A stretch of DNA of 64,000 nucleotides from JAIUZI01 sp041594355 (GTDB taxonomy: Bacteria > Pseudomonadota > Alphaproteobacteria > Rhodobacterales > Rhodobacteraceae), in assembly GCA_041594355.1 (NCBI GenBank), contig JBFHMM010000001.1:6469-70468 (forward strand), read 5' to 3'. Of this stretch, positions 41,730 to 50,682 are shown in pieces (within the stretch, counting starts at the first letter, position 1; each line of letters opens with the position of its first letter). A model generated the notes under the pieces. It saw only the letters and a list, made by a program, of their open reading frames with translations, was not told the DNA's origin and searched no databases. The position numbers and the translations under genes were made by a program.

Positions 41730-42926
41730 TCAGCGCTCGATTGCCGCCCATTTCGCCTCGGCCCGGGTCTGGGCCTCGGCCAGCTGGCCGGGCGTCAGCC
41801 GGGGCCGCAGCAACTCTGCCGCCACCCGTGCCTCGGGATCGCCTGCCGACACCGCGAGGCTCAGCCACATGTAGCCCAGCACGTAATCCTGCGGCACGCC
41901 CTCGCCCTTGACGTACATCAGCCCCAGGTTGGTCATGGCGCCGCGCAGCCCCTTTCGAGCCGCGCGGGTGAACCAGATGGCCGCGTCCCGCGCGCCACCT
42001 TCCCGCAGCGCCAGACCGCCGGCCAGGTACTGCGCCAGCGGGTCGCCGGCGCGGGCCGCCCGCAGGGTATCGGCGCGCCAGCCCGGATCGTCGGCGGCGG
42101 GCCGGCTCAGCCGGGGATCAAAGCCATAGCTCAGCGCGGCGGCACTGTCGGGGCGCACCAACCCGGCGGCCTGCCGGTACAGCGCGGCGGCGCGGGCATC
42201 GTCCTGCGCCACGCCAAAACCGTTTTCATAAAGCACGCCCAGGTTGCGCACCGCCTCGGCCAGCCCGGACTGGGCCGCCTGTTCGAACAGGTTGGCGGCG
42301 GCGGCGTAATCCTGCGGCACCCCGTCGCCGCGCACATAGAGCAGCCCCAGGTTGTTCAGCGCCCTTGGATGACCCGTGGCGCCCGCCCTCTCGTACAGCG
42401 CCCGCGCCGCTGCATAATCCTGCGCCACGCCGGTGCCTTCCTGATACAGCACCCCCAGGCTGACCGCCGCCTCCACGTGACCCGCCTCGGCCGCGCGTTG
42501 ATACAGCGCCGCCGCAGCCGCCGGGTCGGGCGCGCCCGCCACCGGGGTGTCCAGCGCCCGCGCCAGGTTGAACAGGTAGTCCGGAACACCGCTTTGCGCC
42601 GCCTGCCGCAGCCAGTGCAGCGCCTGCACCTGGTCCGTCTCCGCGCTGTCTCCGGTCAGCCGGCGAACGTGATACAGCCCCAGCAGGTTCTGCGCCGCCG
42701 CCTGCCCCTGCTCGGCGGCCCGCAGCAGCCAGGGGCGGGCAGCGGCAAAGTTCTGTGGCACCCCCTGCCCCTGATCGAAACGCAGCGCCAGCTGGTACTG
42801 GGCCTCGGCGTCATCGGCCTCGGCCCGAGCACGCAGGGCCCCGAGATCGCCGTCCTGCGCCGAAACCGATGCCCCCGCCAGCAGCGCCACCAGCAGGACC
42901 GGGCCCATGAGCTGCCTCAGGGTCAT
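41730..42926 (-). CDS. Secreted Sel1-repeat protein
   Basis: A 398-aa protein with signal peptide (MTLRQLMGPVLLVALLAGAS, cleavage after VSA) and about eight Sel1-like repeats, each with the A-x2-Y-x2-G-x3-G-x2-A pattern (for example AQYQLALRFDQGQGVPQNFA, GVLYQEGTGVAQDYAAARAL, GLLYVRGDGVPQDYAAAANL). Such periplasmic solenoids mediate protein contacts. It is coupled by ATGA to the upstream Sel1 gene, so the two proteins are probably made in a fixed ratio. Placement beside gspO makes a role around secretion or envelope assembly possible, but this is inference. Confidence 0.9.
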   Translation of the reverse strand: MTLRQLMGPVLLVALLAGASVSAQDGDLGALRARAEADDAEAQYQLALRFDQGQGVPQNFAAARPWLLRAAEQGQAAAQNLLGLYHVRRLTGDSAETDQVQALHWLRQAAQSGVPDYLFNLARALDTPVAGAPDPAAAAALYQRAAEAGHVEAAVSLGVLYQEGTGVAQDYAAARALYERAGATGHPRALNNLGLLYVRGDGVPQDYAAAANLFEQAAQSGLAEAVRNLGVLYENGFGVAQDDARAAALYRQAAGLVRPDSAAALSYGFDPRLSRPAADDPGWRADTLRAARAGDPLAQYLAGGLALREGGARDAAIWFTRAARKGLRGAMTNLGLMYVKGEGVPQDYVLGYMWLSLAVSAGDPEARVAAELLRPRLTPGQLAEAQTRAEAKWAAIER

Positions 42927-44530
42927 TCCGATGCCGTCCCGGCCTGCGCCGAACCGGTCTCGAAATAGGTCCGCGCGCCGGCCTGCGCCTGCGCCACCTG
43001 TTCCGCTGTCATCAACTGCGAGATCACCTCGCGCATCTCAGCGGCATTGCTCAGCCCGTGGGTGGCGGCGACATTGAACCAGACATGCGCCTGAACGTAA
43101 TCCTGTTCGACCGGCCCGCCTTCGGCGTAAAGCTGTCCCATCCGGAACTGGGCAAAGCTGTCGCCAGCCTGCGCGGCCTGCTGCAGCAACGCTACCGCCT
43201 GCGCGCCGCGCGCACCGTCATCAAGCGTCAGATAGAGATCGCCCAGCCGGCCCTGCGCCTGTGTGATCCCCGCCGCCGCCTGCGTCTCCAGCCAGCTCAA
43301 CGCCTCGGCATCCCCGGCCTGCGCCGCCGCGTCAACCCAGGGCGCGGCCTCCTGCGGGGCGATCAGATCGTCGATCCGGCCCTGTGCCGCCAGCAGTCCC
43401 AGCCGCGCAGCGGCCACTTCGGCCACGTCCGGCCCCATGTCCAGGGCGCGGCGGTACTCCCGCACCGCCTGCCGCAGGTTCTGCGGCGTGCCGCGGCCTT
43501 CTTCCTGAAACGCCGCGACCACCAGCACCGCGCGTGGCAGGTTGCGGTCGGCAGCCCGCTGGTACCAGTCGAACGCGGTGGCATCATCGGCCGGCACCCC
43601 GGTGCCCGTGGCATAGGCGAAGCCGAGGTTGGTCATCGCCCCGGCATCGCCCGCCGCCGCCGCCGCCGTCAGCCAGCGCAGCGCCTCCTCGCCGTTCTGC
43701 GCCACCCCGTCGCCGTGCAGGTATTTGGTACCCAGCATCCGCTGCGCCAGCGGATGGCCCGCCTCCGCGGCACGGCGGAACCAGGCCTGGGCCTGGGCCG
43801 GGTTCCTGGTCGTGCCATTGCCCGCATCCAGATTCAGCCCCAGGGAATACTGCGCCGCCGCCACCCCGGCCGCCGCGGCGCTCTCCATCCATTTCAGCGC
43901 CCGGGGGCCGTCCTCGTCGGTGCCCAGACCCTGGGCATAGGCCTGGCTGAGTGCGTATTGCGCCTCGCCATGCTGCTGTTTGGCGGCGGCCAGGAACCAG
44001 GTAAAGGCGGTTTCCTCGCTGCGCGGCACACCGCGGCCCAAACGATAGGCGACCCCCAGCAGGAACTGCGCCTCGGCGTCGCCCTGACTGGCGGCGCGCT
44101 GCAACAGGTTGGCGGCGCGGGCCTGATCCTCGCCCACCCCTTCGCCGGCCATGTACATCCGCGCCAGCAGGGTGGCGGCAGCGACATGATCCTCCTCCAC
44201 CGCCTCGGCCAGCCAGCGCACCGCCTGCCCCGGATCGCGGGGACCGCCGCGGCCTTCCTGCAGGATCCGGCCATAACGATACTTGGCATTCGGCGTGCCG
44301 CCCGGCGCCAGCTGCGCCAGCCCCTCGCGGGCGGTCACGTAATCGCCGGACCGGTAGGCCGCGACGATATCGGCCATTTCGGGCAGCCGCACCTGCGGCG
44401 CATCGGCGGCATCCTGATCGACAGGAGTAGCAGTGTCAGAGGGCGCATCCGACGTCTGCGCAGGAATGGGCGCGGCGGTCAGACACAGGACCGCTGCGGC
44501 GGCAAGAGCAGCGGAAAATCGCAGGGACAT
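42923..44530 (-). CDS. Secreted Sel1-repeat protein
   Basis: A 535-aa protein beginning MSLRFSAALAAAAVLCLTAA (signal peptide, cleavage near IPA). About eleven Sel1 repeats follow (for example RYGRILQEGRGGPRDPGQAV, AQFLLGVAYRLGRGVPRSEE, GTKYLHGDGVAQNGEEALRW, GQLYAEGGPVEQDYVQAHVW). ATG 44530 is chosen because the signal peptide starts there; the frame is open to 44578. It shares architecture with the downstream gene at 41730, so it is likely a duplicate. A short gap of 79 bp separates it from gspO, which is read in the same direction. Confidence 0.9.
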   Translation of the reverse strand: MSLRFSAALAAAAVLCLTAAPIPAQTSDAPSDTATPVDQDAADAPQVRLPEMADIVAAYRSGDYVTAREGLAQLAPGGTPNAKYRYGRILQEGRGGPRDPGQAVRWLAEAVEEDHVAAATLLARMYMAGEGVGEDQARAANLLQRAASQGDAEAQFLLGVAYRLGRGVPRSEETAFTWFLAAAKQQHGEAQYALSQAYAQGLGTDEDGPRALKWMESAAAAGVAAAQYSLGLNLDAGNGTTRNPAQAQAWFRRAAEAGHPLAQRMLGTKYLHGDGVAQNGEEALRWLTAAAAAGDAGAMTNLGFAYATGTGVPADDATAFDWYQRAADRNLPRAVLVVAAFQEEGRGTPQNLRQAVREYRRALDMGPDVAEVAAARLGLLAAQGRIDDLIAPQEAAPWVDAAAQAGDAEALSWLETQAAAGITQAQGRLGDLYLTLDDGARGAQAVALLQQAAQAGDSFAQFRMGQLYAEGGPVEQDYVQAHVWFNVAATHGLSNAAEMREVISQLMTAEQVAQAQAGARTYFETGSAQAGTASE

Positions 44531-44609
44531 GAAGGGAAACTCAATCTTTTCAAGGTCAGGATGGATAGATCTAGCCACAGGCTAACGCAATGCAGGCGCT
44601 CTGGCGAGA

Positions 44610-45371
44610 TCAGATTGCCGTCAGCCCCGCCGCCGTCCACAGCCAAACCAGCGCCGCCGCCGCCGCCAGCGCCGCGCCAAAGGGCTGGCGGGCATCGCCC
44701 GCCGGCCCCTGTCCGGACCGGACCGCCGCCACCAGCACCGCCAACACCCCCAGAAGCGCCCCCGCCAGCACCACATGCGGCAACAGTCCCGGCCCGCAAA
44801 AGGCTCCGATCCCCGCCATCAGCTTGACGTCGCCCAGCCCCAGCCCCTCGCGCCCGCGCAACCGGGCATACCCCCGGCGGATTACCCAGAAACTACCGGC
44901 CCCCAGCACCGCGCCAAGACCGGCCATCGCGGCATGACCGGCCAGCCCCGCCCGCACCAGCGCCGCCAGCGCCAACGCCAGGGTCAGCACATCGGGCAGC
45001 CGCATCCAGATCAGATCGCTGACCGCCAGCGCCAGCAGCAGCCACAACACCAGCGCCGTGAGCCAGACATGGGCCGCGCCGCCGCCGGCCAGCAGCGCCA
45101 GAACCGCCAGCCCCGGCGCGGCAATCTCGAGATACAGATGCCAGGCCGGGATCGCCGCGCCACAGCCGCGGCACCGTCCGCGCGCCATGACAAAGGACAG
45201 CACCGGCAGCAGGTCGCGCGGGCGCAATGCCCTGCCGCAGGCGCGGCAGGCCGAGCGCGCCCGCACCACGTCTTCGCCGCGCGGCAGCCGGTCGATCAGG
45301 ACCCCCAGGAACGACCCCGTCGCCGGGCTGACCAACAGCAGGAAAACTGTAAAGAAATCGAGCTTGGGCAC
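44610..45371 (-). CDS. gspO: Prepilin peptidase of the type II secretion system
   Basis: A 253-aa polytopic membrane aspartyl protease that cleaves and N-methylates pseudopilins. It shows the N-terminal cytoplasmic domain with paired Cys motifs (CRACG and CRGCG), the first catalytic Asp in AVSDLIWMRLPD, and the second in GLGLGDVKLMAG (GxGDxK motif). About seven membrane segments are seen. I chose GTG 45371 (VPKLDFFTVFLLL); upstream frame up to 45602 overlaps gspG and has poor composition. It is divergent from gspG, which encodes its main substrate. Confidence 0.9.
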   Translation of the reverse strand: MPKLDFFTVFLLLVSPATGSFLGVLIDRLPRGEDVVRARSACRACGRALRPRDLLPVLSFVMARGRCRGCGAAIPAWHLYLEIAAPGLAVLALLAGGGAAHVWLTALVLWLLLALAVSDLIWMRLPDVLTLALALAALVRAGLAGHAAMAGLGAVLGAGSFWVIRRGYARLRGREGLGLGDVKLMAGIGAFCGPGLLPHVVLAGALLGVLAVLVAAVRSGQGPAGDARQPFGAALAAAAALVWLWTAAGLTAI

Positions 45372-45475
45372 GGGATGACGCGGCCTTTCGGATGAGGGGA
45401 AGCCAAGGCCCCGGCGCAGCTTGTCACCACATGGGGCAGTCCCTATTGTGCGCCCAAGTGATAGGCGTGGAACGG

Positions 45476-45943
45476 ATGACAATGCAACCGGATGCGACAC
45501 GACCGGCGGGTGGGTCCGCTTCTGCCGATGACGGATTCTCCCTGCTCGAACTGATGGTGGTCGTGGTGATCCTGTCGGTGCTGGCGCTGGCCATCGTGCC
45601 ACGGGTGATCGACCGCCCCGACCAGGCGCGCGCCGCGCGGGCGACCTCGGACATCGCCGCGATCTCCAGCGCCATCGGCCTTTATAAGCTGGACAATTTC
45701 ACCTACCCCAGCACCGCGCAGGGGCTGGCCGCGCTGACCACGCCGCCCTCGGTCGAACCGCTGGCGCCGAACTGGGCCTCAGGCGGCTATATCGCGCGGC
45801 TGCCCAAGGATCCCTGGGGGCGCGACTACCAGTATCTGCAGCCCGGGGTGCACGGCGCCTTCGACGTGTTCTCTTATGGTGCCGACGGTCAGCCCGGCGG
45901 CAGCGGGGCGAATGCGGACATCGGGTCATGGCAGGTCAACTGA
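45476..45943 (+). CDS. gspG: T2SS major pseudopilin GspG
   Basis: A 155-aa major pseudopilin. The prepilin site is DGFSLLELMVVVVILSVLAL: Gly before Phe, with Glu at +5, followed by the membrane helix. The C-terminal globular domain has YPSTAQGLAAL, LPKDPWGRDYQYLQPG and FSYGADGQPGG, all typical of GspG. ATG 45476 (or 45482) is chosen because GGAAC lies upstream and it gives a short leader of normal size; a longer frame from 45392 would make an unusually long leader. It is first in gspGHIJKLM and overlaps gspH. Confidence 0.95.
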   Translation: MTMQPDATRPAGGSASADDGFSLLELMVVVVILSVLALAIVPRVIDRPDQARAARATSDIAAISSAIGLYKLDNFTYPSTAQGLAALTTPPSVEPLAPNWASGGYIARLPKDPWGRDYQYLQPGVHGAFDVFSYGADGQPGGSGANADIGSWQVN

Positions 45944-46440
45944 TCCGCGCGCCAGCCGCCCGAAACGCGCCGGATGCCGGCTTTACCCTGATCGAGCTTC
46001 TGGTGGTGATCACCATCCTGTCGGTGCTGTCCGTGGGCGGCGCCATGCTGGCCACCAGCCGTGGCGGCAAAACCGCTGCCGACGCCAGCGATCTGGCCGC
46101 GTTTCGCGCCGCCCACACCCGGCTGCGCAGCCTTGCGGTGCATGGCCAGAGCCTGCGGGGCATGTATGTCACCCCGCAGGGCCGCCGCCTTGCCGAGCGC
46201 CGCGCGGGCCGGTGGCGCCCCACCGGACCCGAGCTGCGCTGGCGGAACCCGATGCGGTTCGACCCGGCCCGGCGCGCCGGCTTTGCCGACCCCGGCCTGC
46301 CCGAGGGTCCGGGCGCGCCGCAAATCCTCTATTACCCCGACGGGCGCAGCACCGCTTTCGAGGCGCGCTTCGGCACTGGGCGCGACCAAATCCGCTGCCG
46401 CAGCGACGGCTGGACCGACCTGCGCTGTGCCCCGCTATGA
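45928..46440 (+). CDS. gspH: T2SS minor pseudopilin GspH
   Basis: A 170-aa protein with prepilin site DAGFTLIELLVVITILSVLS (Glu at +5) and a short globular domain ending in TGRDQIRCRSDGWTDLRCAPL-like sequence with two Cys. It overlaps gspG by 16 bp and gspI by ATGA. Together with GspI, J and K it forms the pseudopilus tip that starts assembly. Assigned to H from position after gspG and its length. Confidence 0.88.
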   Translation: MAGQLIRAPAARNAPDAGFTLIELLVVITILSVLSVGGAMLATSRGGKTAADASDLAAFRAAHTRLRSLAVHGQSLRGMYVTPQGRRLAERRAGRWRPTGPELRWRNPMRFDPARRAGFADPGLPEGPGAPQILYYPDGRSTAFEARFGTGRDQIRCRSDGWTDLRCAPL

Positions 46441-46811
46441 GACTGCGCTTTCGCACCCCGCCCGGCCTGACGCTGGTAGAGCTGCTGGTGGCGGTGCTGG
46501 TGCTGTCCATCGCAGTGGTCGGCACCTTTCGCACGCTGGATGTCTCGGGCCGCCAGATCGGTGGCGAATCCGAACGCCTGCTGGCCCGGCTGGTGGCCGC
46601 CAACCGGGCCGAGGAACTGCGCCTGACCCGTGTCGCTGAACCCACCCCGATGCCCGGGCAGGTTCGGCAGGGGCCCTATGACTTCGACGTGGAGACCGGG
46701 CTGGAAACCACCGTCGGCGGGCTGGGCCAGGCCACCATCACCGTGCGCGGCCCCGGCGGCAGCGGCGCGGTGCTGGTCACCTATCTGCCTGCCCCCGCTG
46801 GCGGAGGGTAA
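46437..46811 (+). CDS. gspI: T2SS minor pseudopilin GspI
   Basis: A 124-aa protein starting MRLRFRTPPGLTLVELLVAV: a short leader, Gly before Leu at the cleavage site, and Glu at +5. The AANRAEELRL segment matches the GspI family's A-x-N-x-A-E pattern. ATG 46437 overlaps the gspH stop (ATGA). The gene lies inside a longer open frame, so the start was placed by the prepilin site and the coupling. It belongs to the pseudopilus tip complex. Confidence 0.88.
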   Translation: MRLRFRTPPGLTLVELLVAVLVLSIAVVGTFRTLDVSGRQIGGESERLLARLVAANRAEELRLTRVAEPTPMPGQVRQGPYDFDVETGLETTVGGLGQATITVRGPGGSGAVLVTYLPAPAGGG

Positions 46812-46815
46812 GCGG

Positions 46816-47424
46816 ATGCGGCGCGGCCACCACCCCGATGCGGGCCTGACCCTAATCGAGCTGATCGTCGCCATGGCGCTCTTCGCGCTGGTCGCCGCCA
46901 TGGGGCTGCAGGTGCTGAACGGCATGCTGCGCGCCCGCGACCGGCTGGTCGCCCGCTCCGATGACACCGGCGCGCTCAGCCTGACGCTGGCGCTGCTACG
47001 CCAGGATCTGCAGGCCACAGTGCCGCTGGGGTTTTCCGCCCCCGGCGTCCCGCCAGCGCCGCCGCTGACCACCACCCCCGGCCCCCGGCTGGCGCTATCG
47101 CTGGCCGGGCAATCCGGCCCCGGCATTCCCGAACACGCCGGGTTCCACCGGGCGATCTGGCGCTACGACCGCACGACCCAGCAACTGACCCGGCAGATCT
47201 GGCCCAGCCTCAGCCCCGCCACCGCATCGCAGCTGCAGCCCGCCACCCCCGTCCTGACCGGCGTGCAGGGGCTGGAGATCCGCCTGTTCCGCCCCGATCA
47301 GGGCTGGCTCGACTGGCGCGACCTGCCGGTGGATGTGATCCGCACCGACCTGCCCGCCGCCATCGAGGTCACGCTGGACACTGTCGCTTTCGGCCGGGTG
47401 CGGCTGGTAGAGACCCTATGGTAA
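46816..47424 (+). CDS. gspJ: T2SS minor pseudopilin GspJ
   Basis: A 202-aa protein with prepilin site DAGLTLIELIVAMALFALVA (Glu at +5). The family pattern follows: LALLRQDLQATVP, RAIWRYDRTTQQLTRQIW, GVQGLEIRLFRPDQGW and LPAAIEVTLD. It begins 4 bp after the gspI stop; ATG 46816 is preceded by GGGTAAGCGG. It overlaps gspK by 7 bp. Member of the I-J-K tip. Confidence 0.93.
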   Translation: MRRGHHPDAGLTLIELIVAMALFALVAAMGLQVLNGMLRARDRLVARSDDTGALSLTLALLRQDLQATVPLGFSAPGVPPAPPLTTTPGPRLALSLAGQSGPGIPEHAGFHRAIWRYDRTTQQLTRQIWPSLSPATASQLQPATPVLTGVQGLEIRLFRPDQGWLDWRDLPVDVIRTDLPAAIEVTLDTVAFGRVRLVETLW

Positions 47425-48356
47425 GGCCCGCGGCCTCCGAGCGCGGCTTCGTGCTGGTCAACGCGCTGCTGATCGTGGCCGCGATGGCGGCGGCGGCGGC
47501 CTTGCTGCTGGGCCGGTCACAGGCGGCGCGTGTCCGGCTGGACCTGGCGCAGGAGGCGATGCAGGTACAGCTCTATCTCGACGGCGCCGAGGCGCTGGCG
47601 CTGACGGTGCTGAACCGCGACCTGCGCGGCCCGGCGCTGGATCACCCGGAGGAATCCTGGGCCCGGCCCCATGACGTCACCGTTGACCGCGGCCGCGTGG
47701 CGCTGCGGCTGAGCGACTTGCAGGGGCGGTTCAACCTCAACACCCTGCGCAGCGCCACCGATCTGGCGGCGTTGAACCGATTCCTGCGGCTGGCCGACAG
47801 GATCGCCCTGTCCGAACAGCAGGCCCGCGCCATCGCCGCCCATATCGCCGGGCCGCCGCCCGAACTGCTGGGCCGTTATGCCCGGCTGCCGGTGCCGATG
47901 TACCCCACCGGCGGCGGCATCGCCGCGATCGGCGAACTGCGCCATGTGCCGGGGTTGGGGGGCGCGGCCTTTGACCGGCTGCAACAGGTGGCCGCCGTGC
48001 TGCCCGGCGGCGCACCGCTGAACATCAACACCGCCCCCGAACCGGTGCTGGCCGCCTGGTTGCCCGAACTGGGGGCCACGGCCCGGACCAAGCTGCTGGC
48101 GCAACGCCGCGATGCCCCGTTCGAGACGCCAGAGGCCTTTCTCGACGCGCTCGAACGCCTGGTCCCCATCGACCGCGAGGCCCCGCATCTGCAGCCCCAG
48201 GGCTTCACCGTTGAATCCGACTGGTTCCTGGTGGAAAGTGCCGCCAGTCTGGCCACCTCCCGTCAGGCGCGGCACAGCGTGATCCGGCGCGGCGGTGCGC
48301 GGCGGCTGGCGCGGGTGGAGTACCGGCAGGCAACACAGGAGAAAGCAGAACCGTGA
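47418..48356 (+). CDS. gspK: T2SS minor pseudopilin GspK
   Basis: A 312-aa protein with an N-terminal ERGFVLVNALLIVAAMAAAA segment. The position usually held by Glu at +5 is Asn here, as expected for GspK, which lacks the Glu. The large alpha-helical insert characteristic of GspK has LSDLQGRFNLNTLR and PLNINTAPEPVLAAWLPEL. It overlaps gspJ by 7 bp and gspL by GTGA. It caps the pseudopilus. Confidence 0.93.
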   Translation: MVRPAASERGFVLVNALLIVAAMAAAAALLLGRSQAARVRLDLAQEAMQVQLYLDGAEALALTVLNRDLRGPALDHPEESWARPHDVTVDRGRVALRLSDLQGRFNLNTLRSATDLAALNRFLRLADRIALSEQQARAIAAHIAGPPPELLGRYARLPVPMYPTGGGIAAIGELRHVPGLGGAAFDRLQQVAAVLPGGAPLNINTAPEPVLAAWLPELGATARTKLLAQRRDAPFETPEAFLDALERLVPIDREAPHLQPQGFTVESDWFLVESAASLATSRQARHSVIRRGGARRLARVEYRQATQEKAEP

Positions 48357-49564
48357 GCGCCCGGCGTGCAAGAAACCGCAGCGAGGCGGAACCCGGGACC
48401 GCCTTTGCCCGGATCGGCGCTGGCCCGGCCGCAAATCCGGCCCCCGGTCAGGTGGTGCTGGTGCCCGGCGCACATGTGCCGGTGATCGCGCTGGATCTGC
48501 CCGCCGGCGTGCGCGGGGTTCAACGCGAGCGCATTGCCACCCGTGCCCTACGCGACCTGACCGGGCTGGACCCGGCCCGGATCGACATACGGCCCCTCCC
48601 CGGCCCCCGGCCGCAGGCCTGGAGCCGGGTGCTGGTGACCGATCCGGCCCGGCTGGCCGATTGGCGCGCCCGCAGTGCGGGCGCCCGCGCGCTGCTGCCC
48701 GATTACCTGTCGCTGCCCGCCGCCGAGGGGCTCTGGACCCTGCAGCACCGGGCACCGGAAACCGACGACGCAGATGGCGAAATCCTCGCCCGGCTGGGCA
48801 CCGACGATGGCTTTACCATCGAAACCACCGCCGCCCGGCTGATGCTGGCCGCCGCGCTGCGCGAGGCGCCGCCGCGCGCGGTGCTGTGGATCGGCACACC
48901 GCTTCCGGATCTGGCGGCGCTGTTCGAGGCCGCCGAGCTGCCACAGGTCGACCGGGCCGAGGACGCCACCCGGCACGGGCTGGCCCCGCCATCGGTGCTG
49001 GGCCACGGCGAGGAAAGCTGTGATCTGCGGCAGGATCCCGGACAGGAACGCGACCACCTGCGGCGGCGGCTGCTGCCGTGGCGCTGGTCGGCGCTGGCGG
49101 CGACGGCGGCGCTGGCTGTCTGGTGCGCGGCGCTGGCGCTGGAAACCCGCCAGCTGCGCGAGCGCACCGCCACCGTCACCGCGCAAACGCTGGAGATGAC
49201 CCGGAAGTATTTTATCCCCGCCGGTCCGATCCTGGATATCCGCGCCCAGATCGGCGCCGAAATGGCCAGCCGACAGGCCCGGCTGGGTGTGGCCCGCGAC
49301 CAGCGCTCAGGCCTGGACCTGATGAACCGCGCCGCAACCCTGATCGACCGGGCCGAGGCCACCGGCGTCGATGATCTGTCCTATACCGCCGACGGCGGGC
49401 TGGTGGCGCGGCTGCGGGTGCCCGATTACGCCGCCCAGGACCGGCTGGCCGAGACCCTGTCAGCGGGCGGGCTGGCGGTCGAGGTGATCGAATCGGGGCT
49501 CAGCGAGGATGGGGCCGAGGTTCGCGTCGAGATCGCCCTGGCCCTGGCGGAGGACGGCCAATGA
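48353..49564 (+). CDS. gspL: T2SS inner-membrane platform protein GspL
   Basis: A 403-aa protein starting at GTG 48353 (GTGA overlap with gspK). The cytoplasmic actin-like domain spans residues 1 to ~240 (VVLVPGAHVPVIALDLPAGV is the start of its core). One membrane segment follows at about 242-262 (WSALAATAALAVWCAALALE), and then a periplasmic ferredoxin-like domain. This matches GspL, which links the GspE ATPase to the platform. Motifs are weak, so the call rests on topology and position between gspK and gspM. Confidence 0.85.
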   Translation: MSARRARNRSEAEPGTAFARIGAGPAANPAPGQVVLVPGAHVPVIALDLPAGVRGVQRERIATRALRDLTGLDPARIDIRPLPGPRPQAWSRVLVTDPARLADWRARSAGARALLPDYLSLPAAEGLWTLQHRAPETDDADGEILARLGTDDGFTIETTAARLMLAAALREAPPRAVLWIGTPLPDLAALFEAAELPQVDRAEDATRHGLAPPSVLGHGEESCDLRQDPGQERDHLRRRLLPWRWSALAATAALAVWCAALALETRQLRERTATVTAQTLEMTRKYFIPAGPILDIRAQIGAEMASRQARLGVARDQRSGLDLMNRAATLIDRAEATGVDDLSYTADGGLVARLRVPDYAAQDRLAETLSAGGLAVEVIESGLSEDGAEVRVEIALALAEDGQ

Positions 49565-50055
49565 CCGACCGGTTGATCTTTGCCCTGCTGGGCCTGACGG
49601 GCCGGGAACGGCTGCTGCTGGCACTGCTGTGCCTGGTGGCGTTGCCGCTGGCGCTGTGGCTGGGCATGGTCGAGCCGCTGCAAGCCCGCCGTGACGCCGC
49701 CCGCAGCGATCTGGCGGCGGCCCGGATCCTGCAGCATTGGGTCAGTGTCCAAGCGGCGGACAGCGCCCGGATCGGCTCCGGCACCACCCCCGCAGAAACC
49801 CCGCCCATCGGCGTTTCCGGCCTTGAACAGAGCCTGATTTCCGCCGGGCTGCGCGATCACGTCAGCGATCTCAGCCGCCGCTCGGGCGACCGGATCGAGC
49901 TGCGTTTCGATGCCGTGCCGTTCTCGGATCTGGGTATCTGGATCAATCGCACCGCCCGCGGCTGGGGGTACGAGATGACCGCCTTTCGCATCCAGCAGGG
50001 ACCGGAACCCGGTCTGGCCGAAGCGCGCTTCAGCCTCGCGCCCCGCCAGCCCTGA
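49561..50055 (+). CDS. gspM: T2SS inner-membrane platform protein GspM
   Basis: A 164-aa protein with a single membrane segment near residues 18-37 (LLLALLCLVALPLALWLG), a short coiled region, and a periplasmic ferredoxin-like domain ending in GWGYEMTAFRIQQGPEPGLA. GspM partners GspL. ATG 49561 overlaps the gspL stop (ATGA). It is the last gene before the operon is interrupted by a reverse-strand lipoprotein gene. No gspN is seen. Confidence 0.85.
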   Translation: MTDRLIFALLGLTGRERLLLALLCLVALPLALWLGMVEPLQARRDAARSDLAAARILQHWVSVQAADSARIGSGTTPAETPPIGVSGLEQSLISAGLRDHVSDLSRRSGDRIELRFDAVPFSDLGIWINRTARGWGYEMTAFRIQQGPEPGLAEARFSLAPRQP

Positions 50056-50073
50056 ACGTGGTCCCGGAGGCCC

Positions 50074-50589
50074 CTAGCCCTGCCCGGACAACTGCGCGTC
50101 CAGCTGCGACTTACGGGCCTTGATGGTGCCGATCTGGTCCAGCTCGGGATGGGTTTTCAAAACCTCGCCCAGAGCTGACTGGGCCGATTTCAGATAGGCC
50201 GCGCCACCCGCCCCGCCGCCGGCCATGCCCAGTTCGTGCTCGGCAGTGCCCTGAACCGCCAGCGCGGCGCTGCGGAAGGTGCCCTTCTGGCTGGTCGCCA
50301 GCCCGCGCGCCTGTTCGGCGGCCTGGGCATACTGGCCATTGCGCAGCAGCGCATGGGCATAGTCCAACCGGAACCGCGCCTCATAGCCGCCCGCCCCGTC
50401 CAGCAGCTGCGCGTAACCGCGCACCGCCTTGTCGTACTTGCCATCCTCCAGCGCCTCGCGGGCGGACAGGTATTGCCGGCGCATGGCGCTGTTGTCGCCG
50501 CTGGTCTCTGTGCAGGCGGTCAGCAGGACGCTGGCGCCAATGCACAGAACACCGGCCGCGACCGGGATCCGAATTCCATGTGTTTTCAT
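50074..50589 (-). CDS. TPR-like lipoprotein inside the T2SS locus
   Basis: A 171-aa protein with a signal peptide and lipobox LLTAC (Cys at about 27), followed by TPR-like helices (YLSAREALEDGKYDKAVRGY, ARFRLDYAHALLRNGQYAQA). ATG 50589 (MKTHGIRIPV) is chosen because it starts the signal peptide; the open frame continues to 50670. It is on the strand opposite to gspM and gspC and divergent from gspC. It could be a pilotin-like or other outer-membrane helper of GspD, since no gspS is seen, but this is inference. Confidence 0.8.
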   Translation of the reverse strand: MKTHGIRIPVAAGVLCIGASVLLTACTETSGDNSAMRRQYLSAREALEDGKYDKAVRGYAQLLDGAGGYEARFRLDYAHALLRNGQYAQAAEQARGLATSQKGTFRSAALAVQGTAEHELGMAGGGAGGAAYLKSAQSALGEVLKTHPELDQIGTIKARKSQLDAQLSGQG

Positions 50590-50682
50590 GACCTGCTCTT
50601 TTGGTTTTTTCTTTATGTTTATATGAATTGGCCGATCCGGTCTACGCAGCTGATCGCGGTCGCGCCGCATACGGGGAAAACT